From Rhynchopus euleeides (taxonomy: Eukaryota; Euglenozoa; Diplonemea; Diplonemida; Diplonemidae): 64,000 bases of DNA. Every line of letters starts with the position of its first letter. Positions within the stretch are counted from its first letter, which is position 1. Below are positions 50,443 through 61,238 of the stretch, piece by piece. The translations under genes were made by a program, and so were the position numbers. The notes beneath the pieces are model-generated. The model was not told the DNA's origin. It ran no database searches and saw only the letters and a list, made by a program, of their open reading frames with translations. The DNA is taken from contig OY723246.1 in the NCBI GenBank assembly GCA_963210315.1, forward strand, positions 372,001-436,000, in the 5' to 3' direction.

Positions 50443-52326
50443 GGGGCATGACACAGTGTGTTAGAAGCCTGGGGGGGCATGACACACTGTGCTGGAAGCC
50501 TGGGGGGGCATGACACAGTGTGCTAGAAGCCTGGGGGGGCATGACACAGTGTGTTGGAAGCCTGGGGGGGCATGACACAGTGTGCTGGAAGCCTGGGGGA
50601 GCATGACACAGTGTGCTAGAAGCCTGGGGGGGCATGACACAGTGTGTTGGAAGCCTGGGGGGGCATGACACAGTGTGTTGGAAGCCTGGGGGGGCATGAC
50701 ACAGTGTGCTAGAAGCCTGGGGGGGCATGACACAGTGTGCTGGAAGCCTGGGGGGGCATGACACACTGTGCTGGAAGCCTGGGGGGGCATGACACAGTGT
50801 GCTAGAAGCCTGGGGGGGCATGACACAGTGTGCTGGAAGCCTGGGGGGGCATGACACACTGTGCTGGAAGCCTGGGGGGGCATGACACAGTGTGCTGGAA
50901 GCCTGGGGGGGCATGACACAGTGTGCTGGAAGCCTGGGGGGGCATGACACAGTGTGTTAGAAGCCTGGGGGGGCATGACACAGTGTGTTGGAAGCCTTGT
51001 GGGGCATGACACAGTGTGCTGGAAGCCTGGGGGGGCATGACACAGTGTGTTGGAAGCCAGGGGGGGCATGACACACTGTGCTGGAAGCCTGGGGGGGCAT
51101 GACACAGTGTGCTGGAAGCCTGGGGGGGCATGACACAGTGTGTTAGAAGCCTGGGGGGGCATGACACAGTGTGTTGGAAGCCTGGGGGGGCATGACACAG
51201 TGTGCTGGAAGCCTGGGGGGGCATGACACAGTGTGCTGGAAGCCTGGGGGGGCATGACACAGTGTGCTAGAAGCCTGGGGGGGCATGACACAGTGTGTTG
51301 GATGCCTGGGGGGGCATGACACAGTGTGCTGGAAACCTGGGGGGGCATGACACAGTGTGTTAGAAGCCTGGGGGGGCATGACACAGTGTGCTAGAAGCCT
51401 GGGGGGGCATGACACAGTGTGTTGGATGCCTGGGGGGGCATGACACAGTGTGCTGGAAGCCTTGGGGGGCATGACACAGTGTGTTGGAAGCCTTGTGGGG
51501 CATGACACAGTGTGCTGGAAGCCTGGGGGGGCATGACACAGTGTGTTGGAAGCCAGGGGGGGCATGACACACTGTGCTGGAAGCCTGGGGGGCCATGACA
51601 CAGTGTGCTGGAAGCCTGGGGGGGCATGACACACTGTGCTGGAAGCCTGGGGGGGCATGACACAGTGTGCTAGAAGCCTGGGGGGGCATGACACAGTGTG
51701 TTGGAAGCCAGGGGGGGCATGACACACTGTGCTGGAAGCCTGGGGGGCCATGACACAGTGTGCTGGAAGCCTGGGGGGGCATGACACACTGTGCTGGAAG
51801 CCTGGGGGGGCATGACACAGTGTGTTAGAAGCCTGGGGGGGCATGACACAGTGTGCTGGAAGCCTGGGGGGGCATGACACAGTGTGCTAGAAGCCTGGGG
51901 GGGCATGACACAGTGTGCTGGAAGCCTGGGGGGGCATGACACACTGTGCTGGAAGCCTGGGGGGGCATGACACAGTGTGTTAGAAGTCTGGGGGGGCATG
52001 ACACAGTGTGTTGGAAGCCTGGGGGGGCATGACACAGTGTGCTGGAAGCCTGGGGGGGCATGACACAGTGTCCTGGAAGCCTGGGGGGGCATGACACAGT
52101 GTGCTGGAAGCCTGGGGGGGCATGACACAGTGTGTTAGAAGCCTGGGGGGGCATGACACAGTGTGTTGGAAGCCTTGTGGGGCATGACACAGTGTGCTGG
52201 AAGCCTGGGGGGGCATGACACAGTGTGCTGGAAGCCTGGGGGGGCATGACACAGTGTGTTGGAAGCCTGGGGGGGCATGACACACTGTGCTGGAAGCCTG
52301 GGGGGTCATGACACAGTGTGTAAGGA
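50443..52326. repeat. 31-bp minisatellite, long array (about 60 units)
   Basis: Same unit as at 33,147-33,650. Higher-order blocks of variant units are visible: for example the sequence of CACAGTGTG/CACACTGTG and TTAGAAG/CTGGAAG variants around 51,480-51,800 recurs, indicating stepwise expansion. All three minus frames stay open, giving spurious proline/cysteine-rich ORFs of up to 307 codons. Confidence 0.95.
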
Positions 52327-52595
52327 CCACGTGGGAGTATGTCACTTTGGAGCCAGTTTTGTGTGGAACCCAATTTTTTCACCTCTGCCAGAAATTTTTT
52401 TTCGAGATTTTTCGCAAATTTTGCATTGTCCCCAACACCCCTGTGTCACGGGACCTTCGCTCTGTGTCAGTGACACACAGTGACACAGAGCGAAGGCTTG
52501 GCGGCGATTTTGCCGATTTCGCCTAAGGTGAAAAAAACCGCCTGTGTGACACACTGACACAATTTGACACAGTTTGACACAGAGCGAAGGCCCCC

Positions 52596-52691
52596 TATAC
52601 ATGTATAATAGTTGACATGCAAGTATTATACATGTATAATACATGTAAAAATCGGTATTTTTACATGTAAAATTTACAAGATCCCACCGTG
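52596..52691. mobile_element. AT-rich foldback element, right fragment after the 9-kb insertion
   Basis: Completes the element interrupted at 43,563. Ends GATCCCACCGTG. Near the end it has a small rearrangement (AAAATCGGTATTTTTAC) relative to 7,950-7,990. Confidence 0.88.
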
Positions 52692-52721
52692 CTGGCCTAC
52701 GGCTGGGGGGGGGGGGGGGTA

Positions 52722-53869
52722 GGGGGGGTCAAATGGGGGTGACAAACACGATATTTCAAAAAACCGGCGCAGAGGCCCCAAAGTCCCCGTAAACCCTCCA
52801 AACCCCCCCAGATCGGTCCGGAAACCCATCGAACCCCACTTTTCCACCATTCCGGGCACCTCAGGTGCCCGAATTGGGGTACCTAAATTTTGTGCCACCG
52901 TTTGGTACCGGACAGTGCCACTGTGTGGGAGGTTGGAAAAGAAAATGCCCCAACACACCACATCTGAGGGTTGCAATGCATGTTGCTTGCCAACCACGTC
53001 ATCCGGTGGGTGTCAGGCGCTATGTAGGTGGCATGAGCCAGGTCTTCGATGTGTTCTGGCTTGTATATGTACCTCCCTGCCTGCGGCACAGGCACTGCCT
53101 TTGTCCCCCACACCAGCCACAGAGAGCGTATTGTACTCGGTCCACGGTTGCTGATTCATTGTGATGCGTTGTATCCTCGAGTGAACGTCACACACTAGTG
53201 GCACCACCACCCGCCATCCGAGAGCTGTATTGACTTTGCGCCCTTCCGTTGCATTCACCTCGCCACGCATATTGCACCGTTCAGTACCAGTGCTCTTGGG
53301 CCAGGCAAAGTAGACCGCAGCAACTACCAATTCTGGCACAATGGGTACCACGACAGCGCACTTCGTGTGTTCCCGGAATGTACAGCTCGTGTTGCAACAG
53401 TCGTTGTCAACACATCCCGGTTGTGGAGCACTGCTGCACAGGAATCACACGACCATCTGGACTTGTTCCGTACCTACAGGCAGCCTCCCGGTGCATGGTG
53501 GCAGGGAGGTACATATACAAGCCAGAACTCATCGAAGACCTGGCTAATGCCACCTACATAGCGCCTGACACCCACCGGATGACGTGGTTGGCAAGCAACA
53601 TGCATTGCAACCCTCAGATGTGGTGTGTTGGGGCATTTTCTTTTCCAACCTCCCACACAGTGGCACTGTCCGGTACCAAACGGTGGCACAAAATTTAGGT
53701 ACCCCAATTCGGGCACCTGAGGTGCCCGGAATGGTGGAAAAGTGGGGTTCGATGGGTTTCCGGACCGATCTGGGGGGGTTTGGAGGGTTTACGGGGGCTT
53801 TGGGGCCTCTGCGCCGGTTTTTTGAAAAATCGTGTTTGTCCACGTAAAAGGGTGGCATTTGACCCCCCC
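52722..53869 (+). mobile_element. Foldback (MITE-like) element, copy 3, complete
   Basis: Same as 34,046-35,193, as part of the 7.27-kb duplication. TA lies at both ends. Confidence 0.9.
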
Positions 53870-54450
53870 TAGGGGGGGGGGGGGCCTGTGTGTACACGGT
53901 GGGATCTTGTAAATTTTACATGTATAACTACAAGTATATACATGTATTATACATGTATAATACTTGCATGTCAACTATTATACATGTATAATACATGTAT
54001 ATGCCTGAAATATACATGTAAAATACATGTATATCAAGTAAAAATACAAGTATAATACTTGCATGTCAACTATTATACTTGTATTTTTACTTGATATACA
54101 TGTATTTTACATGTATATTTCAGGCATTTACATGTATTTTACATGTATAATACTTGTCATGCAAGTATTATACATGTAAAATACTTGCATGACAAGTAAA
54201 ATACTTGCATGCAAGTAAAATACATGTATTTTACTTGCATGCAAGTATTTTACTTGTCATGCAAGTATTATACATGTATTTTACTTGTCATGCAAGTATT
54301 TTACATGTATAATACTTGCATGACAAGTATTATACATGTAAAATACATGTAAATGCCTGAAATATACATGTAAAATACATGTATATCAAGTAAAAATACA
54401 TGTATAATAGTTGACATGCAAGTATTATACTTGTATTTTTACTTGATATA

Positions 54451-57400
54451 CCGTAAACGGAAATATTGTGGACCGTAATAAAGGTGAACCGTACTATAGT
54501 TGGAACGTAAAAAAGATGGAACAAATGGGATTTTTCCGGAACTTGGAACATTTTTACGGTCCACCTATTTTACGGTTGGGATAGTGGACTTGGCGTTTTT
54601 TTTTTTTTTTTTTTTTTTTACGAGTTCCTTCAGGGTATAAGATAGACTTTTTTTCTGGCGCCGTTTTCCGGTTTTTCTGGTTTTGAAAATTTTTCGCGCG
54701 CGCCTTCGGCGCGCGCGACCCGCGCAAACCCTCCCAGAATCTGAGAGGGCCCGGTGCCTGCGCGCGTCCTGTCGTACTGAGGCTGCTTGGTGGGGCAGGC
54801 GCAGCAGCTGCTTTGAAAGTTTGGACTCTCGGTCAAAAAACCGGTCTGGTGCAATTTTCTTACGCAGGGGGGCGGAGCCCCAGCCGCCGGCGGCCACGGT
54901 AGTGAACATCTGTTCCCTACTGTCTGGATTCGCTTGTAAGTAGGAAGGCTTCGCTGTATCGCAGCCCGGCCAGCAGGAGATCACTGGTCCTTGAGGGTTC
55001 AACCTTCAGGGTGGAGGAGGACGGGGGAGCGACCACTCGCGACAGGTGTGCGTTGTGGGTGAAGTGGGTGCACGACAGAATGGCCAAAGGGTCCACGAGA
55101 TCTCTGCACACATTCCGTTATCGAGGAGATGGGCACCTAGCTGTGACGACAGGCAACAAACAAATCTCATCTGTTAGTTGCCCCCAATAGGCTTGGCGAC
55201 CTTCAAGACTGCTTGAAAGTCGTTCGTGTTCTCGTCTCAGCCCTCCAGACAAGCAGATCTGTCTCGATTTGGTGGGCTGTCGCCATGTATTCGATGGCAC
55301 TGAGTGACGCTGCACAGAGGCAGACGACACGGTGAACTCCAGCGGAAGTTACCCTACCTCCGCTGGAGTACACCGCCACGTGACCGTGTGTCTCCCATGA
55401 GTCTCAACTAGCGGGAGTCTTAGCGTACATTAGCTGGACAATAGACTCCCGTCTCCAGTACAGACTGCAGTCTTAGACTCCCTCTTAGACATGGTGGCTG
55501 GAGTCCACCATGTGCGCACCTTCAAAACAGAAGAGACCTGCATGACGAGGGCATCACCACCCACCGGGCCACCCGCTAGGTCCATTTTTTCTTCTCCACT
55601 TCTCTGCCTTCTTTGGACTATTTGAGCTCTGTGCGGATCACGATGGGGTCACTTTCTAGTTTTTTATGGCGTTTTTTCTGACTGTTTTACTGTCCCAAAG
55701 TCACAAAAAAACCGCCAAAAATGAGACCGACCTTTTTTTTTTTTCCAGAAAACCGGGAACCGGGAAACCCTGGTTTTGAAAACCGGAAAACCAGACCTAT
55801 CTTATCCCCTGGTTCCTTCGCGACGAAGTCGCGAAGGAACCAAGGAAATCGTACGACTGAAGCTGCAGGATTAACACCACAGGGCCTCAACAGTCCGGAA
55901 CTGTTCTCCCACAGTTTCTGCAGGGTGTACTACACTAAAGCGAAAGGAGTACGATTTCCCTGAATTTTCCGGGCACTGATTCACGAATTTACATCTGGAG
56001 GGAGCCCGGTGGTCTCAGCTTCTGTCTGCGCGCCTTGCCGTACTGAGGCTGCTTATGTGGGCTAGCGCAGCAGGTTCTACCTTTACTTCTACCGGAACGC
56101 TCCTTGCATGGTACTACACGGAACAATGTTCGGGGCCCGTGAATTCCAAATCTCCGTTGGAATTCGTAAGTGAGGGGGTTGGGGCGGACTTACAGACGAC
56201 AACGTCGTCAGTCTCCCGACAACCGTGGCGTGTGAGTTTGGGGTGGTATCTCGAAATATGTCTCGTTCGGCCTTGAGAGACTCCAGATGCTAGTCACGCG
56301 CTCGCCCCCGCCCCCCCCCCCTCTCCATGTCCCTCTCCGTTGCCGCCTCGCCTTGTTGTTTTCGTTGATCTTCCCGCTGTCCTCACGCACTTTCCCCCAG
56401 TTTGCAGGGACACGCACACACATGCCTCCAAAGCGTGAACCGAAGCAGAAGAGCATGTTGCTCTTCACGGTGCCCCGTGCAGCGTACACCCCCGGCAGCA
56501 ACGGCGCTTGTCCGATTTCGCGGGCTGAGGCTGAAAGTGTGACGCGTGCAGTGCGCGACCAGCAGGCATCCTCACAGGGGCCTACCGGCGGTGGTGACTG
56601 GAGCCCGGCCGAAAAGCTGGAGATCGGCCGGAAGGTGGTGGAGGGGAAGCTCTCGGCAGTCGTTGCCGATTGGAACGCCCCTCTCGCAGGACGGAGGAAG
56701 CTCTCGAAGAGCTCCGCCTCCCGTTTTGCGACCCTCTACCGGGAAGAGCTGGGCAAGCGGAAGCGTGCCGCAGCTCTTCTCGGTGAGGTGACAGAGGAGG
56801 TGGTGCTTCCCCCCCCGCAGAAGCGCGGCCGGCCCGCAATCCTCACCGACAGCGAGGAGACCAGGCTGATGCAGTTGTTGCGCGCCCTGAGGCGGTGCGG
56901 GACGCAGGTTTCAGCTGAGACTGTGTCCGCCTCCGCGCGAGGCCTGGTGAGTGCCAGCAGTGATCCAAGCAGGATTGATTCTGAGACAGCTCTCGGCACG
57001 GAATGGGCTCGGAAGTACCTCGCTGCGCAGGGATGGACCTTGCGAATGCGGACAACGGCGGTGTGCCACAGTCCGGGTTTGCTGGAACGGGCCAAGGCTG
57101 AGTTCGAGGGGGAGGTGCAACGTCTGAGGGCACAGCACAACATCCCAGATGATTTGGTGGTGAATGTCGACCACACTGCCCTTCCCCTCCTGCCAGGTAC
57201 CACAAAGACCTTCGACAAGAAGGGCGCGTCATACGTGCCGCTCTCGAAGTCCGACGAAAAGAAGGCGATTACGGGTGTATTCGGCGCCAGTGCGACCGGC
57301 GATCTCCTCCCTGTCCAGCTGATATACGGTGGCCTAACTTCCCGCTCACACGGACGCTTCGAGGAGGAGTACCTGGAGACGTACGGGGAAACCTGGCACT

Positions 57401-59088
57401 TGACTGCCAATCCGAAACACTGGGCGTCCGAAGCAACCACCCTCGAATACATCGAGAAGGTGTTGGTGCCATACCTCACGGGTGTCAAAGAGACCAAGGG
57501 GCTCGGGGAGGAGCAGAAATCCTTGTTGATCATCGACAAGTTCACGGGCCAACAGACCGAGAAGGTTGCTGCAGCACTCGCAGAGAGCGGCATCGTGACT
57601 GTCGATATTCCTCCGGGGTTTACTGCTTTCTTGCAGCCGCTGGACCTGGGCTTCAATGCCTACATCAAGAAATACCTCCGCGAAAAGTTCTCGAAGTGGT
57701 ACACCGGTGTCTGCACCAAGCTGTTCCGGCGTGACGAGAAGAGGAAAACCCGTGCCCTTGCGAAAACTGGCACCCCTTTCCTCTTCGCAGGGATGGGGTC
57801 GCATGAAGTGATGGTGTACGATTCGTCCGTGAAGACAGCCGCCTTCCGCAACGCAGTCCTTGCCGGCACAAGGGCAAGCATCGTGGTGTCTCCGGGTTGT
57901 GCGGACTGGGTTCACCCTGGGGACAACGCGAGTGGGTGGTACGCCCTGCGTGCTGTGGAGCTGTGTCTCAACAGCTACGGCGTGCGGAAGGCCTACCTCC
58001 CGAAGGTCAAGGATGCTCTCAACCTGCTCGAGAAGGTGATCCCCACTGACACGGAAGGCATTCCCGGCGCACAGGATGCTGTTCAGCAGGTGCTGGAGGA
58101 ACTGCGTTCTGCGAATGGTGACGCTGCGCAGTTCACCGAGGCACAGCGCCTCCCATACCCCGCCGCCCAGGCTGCTGTGGGCGCACTCAACCGGGAGTAC
58201 TACACCAGTGTGAGGCTGATCACCCTGTCCGAGGTGCAGTGGGCCGCGACCCTCACGGAGATCCGTTCCGGGCCGCTGATCGTGTTCGACGCGGAGAACC
58301 TGCATTTCGTGTCGTTCGTCGCCCAGAACCCTGAGCTCGACGACCAGGAGTTGATGGCTGACCTGGCCAGGACGACGAAGGTGACCGCCGCGGACATGCG
58401 CGACCGCCATCTCGCCTGGCTGTGCCGTGGGTTCAGCAAGGTGAAGCCGAGCTCCGTCGTGAAAACGTTCGTCCGCGCTGGCATCATCGCCGACCCCGGA
58501 ACGCTCGCAGCAAGTACCGATGATGCTGTTGCTGACTACGACCCTCCAACCGAGGTGCACCCGGACGCAGCGCTGACGACCCCCGCAGAATTGGCAGAGA
58601 TGGAGAGGATCCTGTCGTCACTCGACTTCAGTGCTGAGTGCTGAGCACTGTGCCACATCCCCTCTCTCTGTTTATGCCCCTGTAAATGTCCCGCAAACCC
58701 GTCACCCTCCCTCTCTTGATGTCCCTTTAGATACTCTGTCTGTATAACTTGTATGTAATGTCTTCTCGAGGTGTGGTGGTGGGTGAGTCTCGAGGTGAGT
58801 GGTGGTGATCGTGCCCTTTCCACATGCAGGGATGCCTTGCTTCTCTTGCTGGCGTTGGTTGCGGTGGTGGAGGGAGGGTCCAAAGCTGGGAGGTCGGGAG
58901 GCCTACGTGTGGGAGTCTACGGCGTGGCCGCAGTCCGCGCCCCGCAACCCACCAGCCCGCGGGCGAAAATCGCATTGTCTTTTCCATATTCAGTCCCAAT
59001 AAATAGTGGACCGTAAAAAAGATGGAACGTTTGGCCTTTTTTTGGGAACTTGGAACATTTTTACGTTCCACCCTTTTTCCGTTTACGG
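54451..59088 (+). mobile_element. pogo-like DNA transposon, copy 2 (4,638 bp)
   Basis: Identical to copy 1 but for one extra C near 56,313. TA on both sides. Removing the element and one TA yields TTGATATACATGTATTTTAC, as at 7,848-7,867, so this is the original insertion site. Confidence 0.93.
56422..58644 (+). CDS. pogo-like transposase, copy 2 (740 residues)
   Basis: Same protein as 37,745-39,967, including Asp250, Asp372 and Asp408. The poly-C length difference opens the frame further upstream of the ATG in this copy, but that part is the 5' leader and is not expected to be translated. Confidence 0.93.
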   Translation: MPPKREPKQKSMLLFTVPRAAYTPGSNGACPISRAEAESVTRAVRDQQASSQGPTGGGDWSPAEKLEIGRKVVEGKLSAVVADWNAPLAGRRKLSKSSASRFATLYREELGKRKRAAALLGEVTEEVVLPPPQKRGRPAILTDSEETRLMQLLRALRRCGTQVSAETVSASARGLVSASSDPSRIDSETALGTEWARKYLAAQGWTLRMRTTAVCHSPGLLERAKAEFEGEVQRLRAQHNIPDDLVVNVDHTALPLLPGTTKTFDKKGASYVPLSKSDEKKAITGVFGASATGDLLPVQLIYGGLTSRSHGRFEEEYLETYGETWHLTANPKHWASEATTLEYIEKVLVPYLTGVKETKGLGEEQKSLLIIDKFTGQQTEKVAAALAESGIVTVDIPPGFTAFLQPLDLGFNAYIKKYLREKFSKWYTGVCTKLFRRDEKRKTRALAKTGTPFLFAGMGSHEVMVYDSSVKTAAFRNAVLAGTRASIVVSPGCADWVHPGDNASGWYALRAVELCLNSYGVRKAYLPKVKDALNLLEKVIPTDTEGIPGAQDAVQQVLEELRSANGDAAQFTEAQRLPYPAAQAAVGALNREYYTSVRLITLSEVQWAATLTEIRSGPLIVFDAENLHFVSFVAQNPELDDQELMADLARTTKVTAADMRDRHLAWLCRGFSKVKPSSVVKTFVRAGIIADPGTLAASTDDAVADYDPPTEVHPDAALTTPAELAEMERILSSLDFSAEC

Positions 59089-59165
59089 TACATGTATTTT
59101 ACATGTATATTTCAGGCATATACATGTATATTTCAGGCATATACATGTATTATACATGTATAATA

Positions 59166-59967
59166 CCGTAAACGGAAAAAGGGTGGACCGTAAAAATGTT
59201 CCAAGTTCCCAAAAAAAGGCCAAACGTTCCATCTTTTTTACGGTCCACCATTTATTGGGACTGAATATGGAAAAGACAATGCGTTTTTCGCCCGCGGGCT
59301 GGTGGGTTGCGGGGCGCGGACTGCGGCCTCCACGCCGCAGACACCCACACGTAGGCCTCCCGACCTCCCAGCTTTGGACCCTCCCTCCACCACCGCAACC
59401 AACACCAGCAAGAGAAGCAAGTCCTCCCTGCGTGTGGAAAAGGCACGATCTCACCTCGAGACTCACCCACCACCACACCTCGAGAAGTGTAGTACCATGC
59501 AAGGAGCATTCCGGTAGAAGTAAAAGTAGAACCTGCTGCACGAGCCCACAAAAGCAGCCACAGTACGGCAGGGCGCGCAGACAGAAGCTGAGACCACCGG
59601 GCTCCCTCCAGATGTAAATTCGTGAATCAGTGCCCGAAAAATTCAGGGAAATCGTACTCCTTTAGTGTAGTACACCCTGCAGTAACTGTGGGAGAACAGT
59701 TCCCGGACGATGGTGAGTGCACACTCTGTGCTGAGGCCCTGTGGTGTTAATCCTGCAGCTTCAGCCGTACGATTTCCTTGGTTCCTTCGCGACTTCGTCG
59801 CGAAGGAACTCGTAAAAAAAACCGCCAAGTCCACGATCCCAACCGTAAAATAGGTGGACCGTAAAAATGTTCCAAGTTCCGGAAAAATCCCATTTGTTCC
59901 ATCTTTTTTACGGTCCACCTATAGTACGGTTCACCTTTATTACGGTCCACAATATTTCCGTTTACGG
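59166..59967 (-). mobile_element. 802-bp internally deleted pogo derivative
   Basis: Both ends match the pogo transposon ends, in inverted order (the right end comes first), with TA on both sides (59,164-59,165; 59,968-59,969). The transposase gene is gone; parts matching ~40,120-40,411 and ~35,775-35,930 remain, plus segments around 37,130-37,450. Removal with one TA restores CATGTATAATAGTTGACATG as in the intact AT-rich element. Non-autonomous, mobilisable in principle by the full copy. Confidence 0.9.
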
Positions 59968-60053
59968 TAGTTGACATGCAAGTATTATACATGTATAATA
60001 CATGTATATACTTGTAGTTATACATGTAAAATTTACAAGATCCCACCGTGTAC

Positions 60054-60395
60054 TGGATCGTTTAGGTGGCATTTGCGATAATGCCACTTTTTTTTCGCGA
60101 TAATGCCACTTTTTCAGTACCACTTTTTTGGCCTGTGCCCCTGTGGCCTGGCCAAAGCCCCCTGGGGCCCCCCTGAGCCCTGGCTTGGGGGGGCCCTGTG
60201 GACCCCCTGGCCTACGGCTGGGGGGGGGCCTGTGCGTACTGGATAGTTTAGGTGGCATTTGCGATAATGCCACTTTTTTTCGCGATAATGCCACTTTTTT
60301 GGGTGCCACTTTTTTCTTCGCGATAATGCCACTTTTTTTTCGCGAAAATGCCACTTTTTGAAAAGTGGCATTATCGCGAAACTTTCAAAAAAAAC
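60054..60395. repeat. AGTGGCATTATCGCG hairpin/direct-repeat block
   Basis: Two direct copies beginning TACTGGAT(C/A)GTTTAGGTGG at about 60,051 and 60,237, each followed by GCGATAATGCCAC and TTTTTTCGCGATAATGCCAC. A reverse copy AAAAGTGGCATTATCGCG lies at about 60,360-60,380. Between them is a GC-rich GGCCTGGCC-type segment. Nothing coding. Confidence 0.75.
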
Positions 60396-61147
60396 AGGGC
60401 ATTATCGTAAATAACCCTTTGGGAAACAAAACACTGCGAGAAAAAGGGCTTGACCTCTATGTTGTTGAATGTCACATTGAACGCTTCCTTGAGAAAAATA
60501 AGCCACACATCACATGGAATCATCACAGGACGGGGCGGGGCGGGGCGGGGGGGGGGGGGGGTCAGGAGAATTTGGGGAACCATCCATGGCAATAGGCATA
60601 GCCGTGTCTTGCGAAACGCAGCCTCCCCCGCCCCCCCCCCCCCCATCCCCCCATAACCCTTGAGATAAGTACACTTCCCGCTGCGCTGATACGCGCATGA
60701 GGGGGGGGGGGGACCCTGCAGCAACACATAATCTCACCCGCCCGAGCACCGCCACCGCCACCACCCCCCCTCCCCCCCCCCCCCCCCTCTGTTCCTTCGC
60801 AGAAGGACGGGGCGGAGATGGGGATGGGTGGGGCGGGGGGATGCGGGCTATTCTGGAGGCAGATCGATTACGACAACACAACACAACACAACTCTTTCTA
60901 CTTCTCTCTCTCTCTCTCTCATCCCCTGCTCTCAACCACCACCACCACCCCACCCCAAACCCCGAGTGTGATCGTACAAAACGCACGTTGAATGTTTGTG
61001 GGTTGTCGAACCACGCCGAGCACGCCCTGATGCTCTTGATGTGATTGCCACACACAAAACACCCATCTGCCTCAGTCATGCGCAGAGGCTGTCTTTGGGA
61101 TGCGAAGAGGTCCCGGCCCTCAGTACCCTGCAGCCAATGCTGGCAAT
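60396..61147. other. Gene-poor DNA with homopolymers and microsatellites
   Basis: G- or C-runs near 60,545, 60,632, 60,700 and 60,775; (AACAC)n near 60,880 and (CT)n near 60,902-60,920; (CAC)n near 60,938. No gene recognised. Confidence 0.5.
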
Positions 61148-61238
61148 AGGGGCTTTCGCTCTGTGTCAAAGTGTGTCAGGTTGCAGCCTATGTTGTCAGG
61201 CCGCTCACTTTTCTGCACTTTAGAGCGAAGGCCCCTTA
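61148..61238. mobile_element. Short inverted-repeat element related to the 9-kb transposon ends
   Basis: GGGGCTTTCGCTCTGTGTCA at the left and AGAGCGAAGGCCCC at the right form a ~91-bp hairpin-like unit. The termini resemble GGGGGCCTTCGCTCTG of the large transposon, so it may be a MITE moved by that transposase. A target duplication is not clear. Confidence 0.6.

Larger units (their letters stand above)
43564..52595. mobile_element. 9.0-kb Harbinger-like transposon encoding a deubiquitinase-transposase fusion
   Basis: Ends GGGGGCCTTCGCTCTG and its reverse complement (16 bp), with TAT on both sides (43,561-43,563; 52,596-52,598). Removing the element and one TAT rebuilds, base for base around the junction, the AT-rich sequence at ~7,877-7,925. 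This is a direct empty-site match. Contents: the 1483-codon USP-DDE gene on the minus strand, a G-tract MITE (49,470-50,080), a 31-bp minisatellite (50,443-52,326) and short TTCGCTCTGTGTCA repeats near the right end. A 3-bp target duplication fits PIF/Harbinger, though TAT is not its usual TWA. Confidence 0.82.
51823..59090. repeat. 7.27-kb segmental duplication, copy 2
   Basis: Counterpart of 33,147-40,413. This copy is in its native context: to its left the minisatellite continues, and to its right the AT-rich element continues exactly as in the intact copy at 7,848 onward, so copy 1 is the derived one. Confidence 0.92.
53895..60050. mobile_element. AT-rich foldback element containing two nested transposons
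   Basis: Left end CACGGTGGGATCTTG at 53,895 and right end ...GATCCCACCGTG at 60,050, with TA on both sides (53,893-53,894; 60,051-60,052). Its own sequence is 53,895-54,450, 59,089-59,165 and 59,968-60,050; the rest is the pogo transposon (54,451-59,088) and its 802-bp derivative (59,166-59,967). Confidence 0.88.

Noticed and set aside
50461..52382. Minus-strand ORFs of 90-307 codons reading Cys/Pro-rich repeats
   Set aside because: They are translations of the 31-bp minisatellite, open in every frame only because the unit lacks stops in that direction.
33147..59090. The two 7.27-kb copies as LTRs of a giant retroelement
   Set aside because: They carry internal transposons with their own target duplications, end at a pogo terminus, and lack TG...CA ends and primer-binding sites.
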